Part shown: in pieces, positions 10,256-14,785 of the stretch
Numbering within the stretch: the first letter of the stretch is position 1
How the letters are laid out: each line of letters begins with the position of its first letter
Assembly: GCA_027030825.1 (NCBI GenBank)
Contig: JALVEM010000085.1
Coordinates: forward strand, 1 to 14,785
Direction of reading: 5' to 3'
Source of the DNA: Thiohalobacter sp.
GTDB lineage: Bacteria; Pseudomonadota; Gammaproteobacteria; Thiohalobacterales; Thiohalobacteraceae
DNA length: 14,785 bases
Position numbers and translations under genes: made by a program
Notes under the pieces: generated by a model
What the model was told of the DNA's origin: nothing
Databases searched by the model: none
The model's input: the letters and a program-made list of their open reading frames with translations, nothing else

Positions 10256-10442
10256 ACGCAGAGGGCGCAGAGACGCTGAGTGCGCAGAGGAAGGTTCTTG
10301 TGACAGTGATCGTTTGCCGGTCGGTTTGACCTCATTGCCTCGTTCGTCATTCCGACAGTGCACGACACGGTCTTCGGCTCACGCATGTCGAACGTTCTTT
10401 CGGTAATCTCTGCGGTCTCCGCGCCTCTGCGCGCTCTGCGTT
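10256..10442. repeat. Inverted arrays of GCAGAG-type units
   Basis: The left arm (10256-10290) has four degenerate units in series: ACGCAGAGG, GCGCAGAG, ACGCTGAG, TGCGCAGAGG. The right arm (10408-10441) carries the same kind of unit on the other strand, CTCTGCGGT, CTCCGCGC, CTCTGCGCG, CTCTGCGT. The outer 21 bp of the two arms match at 19 positions as an inverted repeat. The 117 bp between the arms have no gene I can support. The right arm ends 30 bp before the exonuclease start, so it lies in that gene's promoter or leader. Confidence 0.7.
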
Positions 10443-10471
10443 CCGTATCGAAAACACGACAGGAAGACTGA

Positions 10472-11242
10472 GTGGACATATTCGTTTTCGACATCGAGAC
10501 CGTCCCGGACGTGGAGGGCGGGCGCAGGCTCTACGGCCTGGAGGGTCTGGACGATGCCTCCGTGGCCAAGGCCATGTTCCACATGCGTCAGCAGGAGGCC
10601 GGCACCGACTTCCTGCGCCTGCACCTGCACCGCATCGTGGCCATCTCCGCCGTCTATGCGGGGCAGAACAGCCTCAAGGTGGCCTCGCTCGGCACGCCGG
10701 AGGATGACGAGGCCACGCTCATCCAGGCCTTCTTCGACGTCATCGAACGCCGCACGCCCGTGCTGGTCTCCTGGAACGGCAGCGGCTTCGACCTGCCGGT
10801 GCTCCATTACCGGGCGCTCATCCATGGTGTGGTGGCCCCGCGCTACTGGGAGATCGGCGACGAGGACCAGAGCTTTCGCTGGAACAACTACCTGAGCCGC
10901 TACCATTACCGGCACACGGACCTCATGGACGTACTGGCCGGCTATCAGCCGCGCGCCAACGCGCCGCTGGACGAGATCGCCACCCTCATGGGCCTGCCGG
11001 GAAAGATGGGCATGCACGGGTCGAAGGTCTGGGACAGTTATCTGGCCGGTGACATCGAGGGCATCCGCAACTACTGCGAGACCGACGTGCTCAATACCTA
11101 TCTGGTCTATCTGCGCTTCGAGATGATGCGCGGGCGGCTGACCCAGGAACGCCATGCCCAGGAATGCCGGCGCCTGCGCGATTATCTCGTTGCCCAGGAC
11201 CGGCCTCACTTCCGCGAATTCCTCGGCGCCTGGAAGGCCTGA
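10472..11242 (+). CDS. Predicted 3'-5' exonuclease, PolB-like DnaQ superfamily
   Basis: The 256-residue protein belongs to the stand-alone PolB-type exonucleases (DNA_pol_B_exo2-like). Exo I is DIE at D7-E9 (FVFDIETVPD). Exo II is SWNGSGFDLPVL with D107. Exo III is YCETD with Y201 and D205 (YX3D). These acidic residues bind two metal ions in the family and remove 3' nucleotides. No polymerase domain is attached, so its cellular role (repair, RNA or DNA trimming) is unknown. The start is GTG at 10472, with AGGAAG at 10461-10466 at good spacing. Only 4 bp separate its stop from rlmD, so the two are probably co-transcribed. The pair is enclosed by two directly repeated intergenic modules. Confidence 0.85.
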   Translation: MDIFVFDIETVPDVEGGRRLYGLEGLDDASVAKAMFHMRQQEAGTDFLRLHLHRIVAISAVYAGQNSLKVASLGTPEDDEATLIQAFFDVIERRTPVLVSWNGSGFDLPVLHYRALIHGVVAPRYWEIGDEDQSFRWNNYLSRYHYRHTDLMDVLAGYQPRANAPLDEIATLMGLPGKMGMHGSKVWDSYLAGDIEGIRNYCETDVLNTYLVYLRFEMMRGRLTQERHAQECRRLRDYLVAQDRPHFREFLGAWKA

Positions 11243-11246
11243 ATCC

Positions 11247-12587
11247 ATGGCCGGACGCCGCAGGAAACGCCTGCCCGAAGGCAGCTTCGAGGCCCGTATC
11301 GACTCCCTGAGTCACGATGGACGCGGGGTTGCCCACATCGACGGCAAGGCCGTCTTCATCGACGGCGCCCTGCCGGGCGAGACGGTCGAGTTCGTCTACA
11401 CCTGGCGGCGGCGCAGCCACGACGAGGGGCGGGTCGCACGTGTCATCGAGGCCTCGCCCGACCGGGTCGAGCCCCGCTGCCCGCATGCCGGACTCTGCGG
11501 CGGCTGTTCACTGCAGCATATGGCCCCCGCTGCCCAGATCGAGGCCAAGCAGCAGACCCTGCTCGAGAACTTCGAGCGCCTGGGACAGGTGACGCCGGTG
11601 CGGGTGCTGCCGCCCCTGCAGGGGCCGGTCTGGGGCTATCGGCGCAAGGCACGGCTCGGTGTCCGGCACGTGCCGAAGAAAGGCAAGGTGCTGGTCGGTT
11701 TCCGCGAGAAGCGTGACCGCAGGATCGCCGACCTGTCACGCTGCGAGGTGCTCGACCCTGCCGTGGGCCGGCGCATCGAGGCCCTATCGAACCTGATCGG
11801 CGGGCTGTCGATCATCGATGCCGTGCCCCAGATCGAGGTGGCCGTCGGCGACTTTGATGCCGCGCTCGTGTTCCGGGTGCTGGCGCCGCCTTCGGAGGCC
11901 GATCGCGAACGCCTCGCCGCCTTCGGTCGCGAGACCGGCCTGCGCATCCTGCTGCAGCCGGGCGGGCCGGAGACGGTGGCGCCCCTGTGGCCGGAGGCGG
12001 GACTCGAACTGACCTACCGACTGCCCGAGGCGGGTGATCTGGCGTTCCGTTTCCTCCCCACCGATTTCACCCAGGTCAATGCCGCCATCAACCGCGCCAT
12101 GGTGCAACAGGCACTGACGCTGCTCGAGCTCGAAGGCAATGAGCGGGTGCTGGATCTCTTCTGCGGGCTGGGCAACTTCACCCTGCCGATCGCCCGGCAG
12201 GCCCGCGAGGTCGTCGGCGTGGAAGGCGAGGCCGGGCTGGTCGGGCGGGCGCGTGCGAACGCGGCGCACAACGGCATCGACAACGTGACCCTCCATGTCG
12301 CCAATCTGATGGACGAGGCCGTGCTCGAACAGGCGCCCTGGCTGCGGGAATCCTTCGACCGCGTGCTGCTCGACCCGCCCCGCAGCGGCGCGAAGGAGGT
12401 GGTGCCGCGGCTCGGGACGCTGGGCGCCGAGCGCATCGTCTATGTCTCCTGCCATCCCGCCACGCTGGCGCGGGATGCCGGCATCCTGGTGCACGAACTC
12501 GGCTACCGGCTCGAGGCCGCCGGCGTCATGGACATGTTCCCGCACACCGCGCACGTGGAGTCGATGGCCCTGTTCGTGCGGGGCTGA
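11247..12587 (+). CDS. rlmD: 23S rRNA (uracil-1939-C5)-methyltransferase RlmD
   Basis: The 446-residue protein methylates U1939 of 23S rRNA with SAM. An N-terminal TRAM domain (about 10-68, FEARIDSLSHDGRGVAHIDG) precedes the four cysteines of the 4Fe-4S cluster: C78, C84 and C87 in CPHAGLCGGCSLQH, and C166 in LSRCEVLD. The methyltransferase domain has FTQVNAAINRAM (274-285), the SAM motif VLDLFCGLGNFTLPIA (301-316), DPPRSGA (376-382), the nucleophile C402 in VYVSCHPATLARD and the probable base E438 in HVESMALF. Spacing of the cysteines agrees with E. coli RlmD (74/80/83/162, nucleophile 389). The start at 11247 follows GGAAGG (11232-11237). In many gammaproteobacteria relA is the next gene; here a repeat module and an IS follow instead. 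Confidence 0.95.
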   Translation: MAGRRRKRLPEGSFEARIDSLSHDGRGVAHIDGKAVFIDGALPGETVEFVYTWRRRSHDEGRVARVIEASPDRVEPRCPHAGLCGGCSLQHMAPAAQIEAKQQTLLENFERLGQVTPVRVLPPLQGPVWGYRRKARLGVRHVPKKGKVLVGFREKRDRRIADLSRCEVLDPAVGRRIEALSNLIGGLSIIDAVPQIEVAVGDFDAALVFRVLAPPSEADRERLAAFGRETGLRILLQPGGPETVAPLWPEAGLELTYRLPEAGDLAFRFLPTDFTQVNAAINRAMVQQALTLLELEGNERVLDLFCGLGNFTLPIARQAREVVGVEGEAGLVGRARANAAHNGIDNVTLHVANLMDEAVLEQAPWLRESFDRVLLDPPRSGAKEVVPRLGTLGAERIVYVSCHPATLARDAGILVHELGYRLEAAGVMDMFPHTAHVESMALFVRG

Positions 12588-12656
12588 CGGCCTGATACCC
12601 GCACCTTTGCAGCGCATGGGGATAATAGCCACGGAAAACACGGAAATGGATTTTAG

Positions 12657-12742
12657 AATCCAGAATTCAGAATTCAGAATTCAGAATTCAGAATTCAGAA
12701 GCTGGGAGCTGGGAGCTGGGAGCTGGGAGCTGGGAGCTGGAA
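12657..12742 (+). repeat. Heptanucleotide arrays, copy B (AATTCAG x5, then GCTGGGA x5)
   Basis: One AATCCAG (12657-12663) is followed by five exact AATTCAG units (12664-12698), then AA, five exact GCTGGGA units (12701-12735) and GCTGGAA (12736-12742). Compared with copy A both arrays are longer (6 versus 4 units each). Just upstream, CCACGGAAAACACGGAAA (12629-12646) is a short two-unit 9-bp repeat. Confidence 0.9.
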
Positions 12743-12986
12743 GGGCTGCGGCGGCGCGGGCGCAGGCTTCCGGGATGACTCCGACCTTGTTATTCCGGCC
12801 GAGCGGTTTTTTTCTAACATCATTCCGGCCGAGTGGTTTTTTTCTAACGTCATTCCGGCCGAGTGGTTTTTTTCTAACGTCATTCCGGGCGAGCGAAGCG
12901 AGACCCGGAATCCAGAAACCACGCTGGTCCTTGCCACCGTGGTGGATGATTTTTCTGGATCCCGGATAAGCGCTACGCGCTTTCCG
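12657..12986 (+). repeat. Intergenic repeat module, copy B, interrupted by the IS
   Basis: It has the same order as copy A, in the same orientation, 2.77 kb away. The 30-bp unit occurs three times in tandem (12791-12820, 12821-12850, 12851-12880); the second and third are identical and differ from the first at a few positions. The REP-like palindrome begins at 12879 and is cut at 12986, where the IS starts. Its missing end, GAATGAC, is found at 14406-14412 beyond the IS. Confidence 0.88.
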
Positions 12987-12993
12987 ATGTGAT

Positions 12994-13086
12994 GGTCTCC
13001 TCCCCCCTTATTCAAACGGCGTCATAATTGCGCCAAAGATGGGGAAGAGACTCCATCTTGAAACGAAGCAAAGAGGAGAGGAGACC
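12994..13086 (+). promoter_or_regulatory. Left-end/ribosome-site complementarity before the transposase
   Basis: GGTCTCCTC (12994-13002), which includes the left inverted repeat, is the exact reverse complement of GAGGAGACC (13078-13086), the last nine bases before the transposase ATG and part of its Shine-Dalgarno region (GGAGAGGAG). Between them AAGATGG (13036-13042) and CCATCTT (13053-13059) form another 7-bp stem. A transcript entering from outside would contain both halves and could hide the ribosome site. A start inside the element, for example from CATAAT at 13023-13028, would lack the first half. Confidence 0.55.
12995..13005 (+). repeat. Left subterminal inverted repeat of the IS
   Basis: GTCTCCTCCCC, exact reverse complement of 14387-14397. 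It sits 8 bp inside the left boundary deduced from the CG core. Confidence 0.85.
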
Positions 13087-14118
13087 ATGAAAGATGCTAT
13101 GACAATCGGGGCTGACATTGCAAAGAACACTTTCTTCGTCGTGGGCCTGGACGTGCAGGGCAAGCGGGTACTGCGCAAGAAGCTCACCCGGCGCAAGTTC
13201 CTGGAGTTCTTCGCCAACCGCCCGCCGTGCCGGGTGGCCATGGAGGCCTGCGGCGGCGCCCACCACTGGGCCCGGCGGCTCCAGGCCATGGGCCATGAGG
13301 TGGTGCTGCTGCCCGCCCAGCACGTCAAGGCCTATGCCCGGGGCCAGAAGAACGACTACAACGACGCCGAGGCCATCGCCGAGGCGGCCCTGCACGGGCG
13401 CATCCGCCCGGTGGCGATCAAGACGCTGGAGGAGCAGGACATGCAGGTGGTGCTGCGCATCCGCCGGCGCCTGGACAAGGACATCACGGCGCTGGTCAAT
13501 CATCTGCGCGGGCTGCTGCAGGAGTACGGCGTGGTCGTCCCGAGGGGCAAGCGGGCCTTCCTGCGCGCCGTCCCCGAGCTGCTGGAGGACGCCGAGAACG
13601 GGCTCACGCCCCTGATGCGCGAGGAGCTGGCCCATGGCTGGCAGCGGCTGCAGGCCATGGAGGCGGAGATGACCCGCATCCAGGCCCGGCTGGACAGGAT
13701 GAGCCGGCAGCATGCCGTCTGCCGCCGCCTGAGGCAGGTGCCGGGCCTCGGCCCCCGCACCGCGCCCCTGCTGCTCGCCCATCTCGGCGATGGCAGCCGC
13801 TTCCGGCGCGGCCGGGAGGCCGCCGCGGCTCTCGGGGTCATCCCCAGCCAGCACAGCACCGGAGGCAAGACCACCCTCGGGTCCATCACCAAGGCTGGCG
13901 ATGCCTACCTGCGCAGCCGCCTCGTCCAGGGCGTCCGCTCCGTGGTCCAGAACGTCGGCGACAAGACCGATCCCCTGTCGCGATGGATCCGAAGACTGCT
14001 GGCGCGCGTCGGCCGCCACAAGACCGTCATCGCGCTCGTCAACAAGATCGTGCGCATCGCCTGGGCCATGGTCCGGCACGGCACCGACTACGACCCCAGG
14101 CTGGCCGCCGCCCACTGA
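13087..14118 (+). CDS. IS110/IS1111-family transposase (DEDD recombinase)
   Basis: The 343-residue recombinase has an N-terminal RuvC-like DEDD domain: D10 in GADIAKNTF, E53 in AMEACGGAHHWA, and D90 and D93 in KNDYNDAEAIAEA. A coiled middle (about 115-205) leads to the C-terminal Tnp_20 domain with a helix-hairpin-helix-like RQVPGLGPRTAPLLLAHLGD (216-235) and the serine motif IPSQHSTGGKTTLGSITKAG; S257 aligns with the catalytic serine of the family. Such enzymes move the element as a circle and choose sites with a guide RNA encoded by the element. The ATG at 13087 follows GGAGAGGAG; an upstream in-frame ATG at 13039 lacks a ribosome site. All key residues are present, so it is probably active. 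Confidence 0.95.
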   Translation: MKDAMTIGADIAKNTFFVVGLDVQGKRVLRKKLTRRKFLEFFANRPPCRVAMEACGGAHHWARRLQAMGHEVVLLPAQHVKAYARGQKNDYNDAEAIAEAALHGRIRPVAIKTLEEQDMQVVLRIRRRLDKDITALVNHLRGLLQEYGVVVPRGKRAFLRAVPELLEDAENGLTPLMREELAHGWQRLQAMEAEMTRIQARLDRMSRQHAVCRRLRQVPGLGPRTAPLLLAHLGDGSRFRRGREAAAALGVIPSQHSTGGKTTLGSITKAGDAYLRSRLVQGVRSVVQNVGDKTDPLSRWIRRLLARVGRHKTVIALVNKIVRIAWAMVRHGTDYDPRLAAAH

Positions 14119-14204
14119 ACCCCAGGCAACCAGAACCGGAGTTCCAACCCTCACACCACCGAGTGCGTAGACCCGATGGCACGGATCCAGGGCACAACAG
14201 GTCG

Positions 14205-14360
14205 AACCGGCGCGGTGAAAACCTGCTCATTCCGGCGGCCCCGACAAGGAGGCCGACCTTCCGATGAGGACACCGCGCGCGTATCACATCAGGGCCCGGG
14301 GCACTCTGCATCGCCCCATACAGAGGCCGGATATACGGAAGCACGACTGTCCCTGCCCAG
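14205..14360 (+). ncRNA. Predicted bridge/seekRNA guide region of the IS
   Basis: Hairpin 1: the stem GCGCGGTG/CACCGCGC (14210-14217 with 14271-14278) and the inner stem CGGCC/GGCCG (14236-14240 with 14251-14255) leave two unpaired sides. The 5' side contains TCATTCCG (14227-14234), complementary to the right target CGGAATGA (14404-14411). The 3' side contains TTCCG (14259-14263), identical to the left target (12982-12986). Hairpin 2: the inner stem GGC-a-CTCTG/CAGAG-GCC (14300-14308 with 14321-14328) is flanked by ATCACATC (14283-14290), complementary to the left end GATGTGAT (12986-12993), and by ATATACG (14331-14337), identical to the right end (14399-14405). All four meet at the CG core. 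The region is noncoding, downstream of the transposase as in IS1111-type elements. Transcript ends and strand are inferred; the outer stem of hairpin 2 is unclear. Confidence 0.68.
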
Positions 14361-14386
14361 GAAACTCGCCGTCAGGTCTTGCCAAC

Positions 14387-14397
14387 GGGGAGGAGAC
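14387..14397 (-). repeat. Right subterminal inverted repeat of the IS
   Basis: GGGGAGGAGAC on the plus strand, exact reverse complement of 12995-13005. The similar GGAGAGGAGACC before the transposase start is a third, near copy of this motif. Confidence 0.85.
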
Positions 14398-14405
14398 TAT
14401 ATACG

Positions 14406-14672
14406 GAATGACTGAGGCGGGTGCTGTGTGGCCTTCCGGGATGACCGGGAGTGAAGTCGTTTCGAGCGAGCGGTTATTTTCCTTCGTCATTCCGGCCAAG
14501 CGAGCGCGAGCCGGAATCCAGAAATCACGCTGGTCCAGGCCGCCGCGGTGGAATCCATTCCTGGATTCCGGATCGGCGCTGCGCGCCGTCCGGAATGACC
14601 GGGGAGTGGGCGCTGTGCGCCGTCCGGAATGACCGAAAGCGGGGAATGCGATGGCGCGGCAGGCCGCTGGGC
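14406..14672. repeat. REP-derived intergenic region with a third palindrome and iterated tail units
   Basis: After the restored arm GAATGAC (14406-14412) comes a tail-like unit ending TTCCGGGATGACCGG (14434-14448). A third, diverged REP-like palindrome follows, from GTCATTCCGG (14486-14495) to CCGGAATGAC (14590-14599), with inner arms CCGGAATCCAG and CTGGATTCCGG. Its tail is then partly repeated: GCGCTGTGCGCCGTCCGGAATGACC at 14610-14634 resembles the preceding 14576-14600. I see no gene here. Confidence 0.7.
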
Positions 14673-14785
14673 TCAGGTGAGTTCCTTCGGGTTGAACAGG
14701 CGTTCGTGTTCGGCGATGGCGTAACGGTCGGTCATGCCGGCGATGTAGTCGGCCACGGCGCGGGCGCGGCCGGCCTCGCCGGCCT
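14673..14785 (-). CDS. dgt: dGTP triphosphohydrolase-like protein, 3' end only
   Basis: Read leftward, the last 36 codons end EAGRARAVADYIAGMTDRYA, then IAEHERLFNPKELT and TGA at 14675-14673. VADYIAGMTDRYA followed by H..LF is the usual C-terminal signature of bacterial dGTPase-like proteins, HD-domain enzymes that split dGTP into deoxyguanosine and triphosphate. The HD motif lies beyond the window. The gene converges on rlmD and the IS. Confidence 0.8.
   Translation of the reverse strand, partial: AGEAGRARAVADYIAGMTDRYAIAEHERLFNPKELT

Larger units (their letters stand above)
12987..14405 (+). mobile_element. IS110-family insertion sequence, IS1111 type
   Basis: The element carries one transposase gene, a short left end and about 285 bp of noncoding right end. 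Subterminal 11-bp inverted repeats, GTCTCCTCCCC (12995-13005) and GGGGAGGAGAC (14387-14397), are the hallmark of the IS1111 subgroup. CG occurs at both junctions (12985-12986 and 14404-14405). Deleting 12987-14405 joins CTTTCCG to GAATGAC and restores a canonical REP arm, so I place the ends there. A 7-bp/3-bp rule reported for some IS1111 elements would give 12988-14400 instead. There is no target duplication beyond the CG core, as expected for the family. The element appears intact. Confidence 0.88.

Noticed and set aside
10257..10442. tRNA or small RNA gene between the GCAGAG arms
   Set aside because: I found no cloverleaf, T-loop motif or terminator; the inverted arms alone explain the structure.
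11154..11246. Longer start for rlmD
   Set aside because: It would overlap the exonuclease gene; the ATG at 11247 has a Shine-Dalgarno site and gives the cysteine spacing expected for the family.
10379..11248. 289-codon frame opposite the exonuclease
   Set aside because: The exonuclease strand has all three Exo motifs, a ribosome site and tight spacing to rlmD.
12664..12880. Possible CRISPR array (short repeats and three 30-bp units)
   Set aside because: The repeats are directly adjacent with no spacers, the units are derived from a REP start, and there are no cas genes.
13012..14154. 380-codon frame opposite the transposase
   Set aside because: Antisense shadow of a transposase with all catalytic residues present.
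12988..14400. IS boundaries set by a fixed 7-bp/3-bp distance from the inverted repeats
   Set aside because: That choice leaves CCGA and ATAC as flanks, which does not restore a normal REP arm, whereas the CG-core boundaries restore it and agree with the guide matches. It cannot be fully excluded.

Overview
The window looks like a chromosomal segment of a GC-rich gammaproteobacterium. The gene order supports this: the 3' end of acpS, a BarA/GacS-type hybrid kinase, a TonB receptor, cysM and rlmD. Pseudomonas has the related order gacS - pirRS/pirA receptor - cysM - rlmD - relA, and E. coli has barA next to rlmD-relA. The intergenic repeats and an IS1111-type element mark it as repeat-rich. 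I cannot name the genus from the sequence.

Layout. (1) 1-74 is the tail of acpS (+). It converges on a leftward three-gene operon and is separated from it by a 264-bp MITE-like element (86-349), whose right end supplies the stop codon of the kinase gene. (2) 346-6203 (-) is a probable operon: TonB-dependent receptor, then a periplasmic ABC-type substrate-binding-like protein, then a BarA/GacS-like tripartite hybrid kinase. The last two genes overlap by 4 bp. The order suggests that a nutrient or ligand-sensing module has been coupled to the kinase. (3) 6300-9878 (+) holds cysM (cysteine synthase B), a YdbH/AsmA-like intermembrane protein and a DUF1318 (YdbL-like) lipoprotein. (4) 10472-12587 (+) holds a PolB-type 3'-5' exonuclease and rlmD (23S rRNA m5U1939 methyltransferase). 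(5) 12987-14405 is a complete IS110-family element of the IS1111 type. (6) 14673-14785 (-) is the 3' end of a dGTPase-like gene.

The exonuclease-rlmD pair is bracketed by two directly repeated, nearly identical intergenic modules (9891-10139 and 12657-12986). Each has arrays of two different 7-bp units, then a 30-bp unit (1 copy versus 3), then a REP-like palindrome. The IS sits inside the 3' hairpin arm of the palindrome in the second module.

The most interesting observation is in the noncoding right end of the IS (14119-14386). It folds into two guide-loop-like hairpins whose unpaired sides match, in a consistent pattern, all four sequences a bridge/seekRNA should recognise: left target, right target, right end and left end of the element. 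All four matches meet at a shared CG dinucleotide present at both junctions. Removing the element at that CG restores a canonical REP arm. This predicts the guide RNA, the exact boundaries, the core and the REP target from sequence alone.
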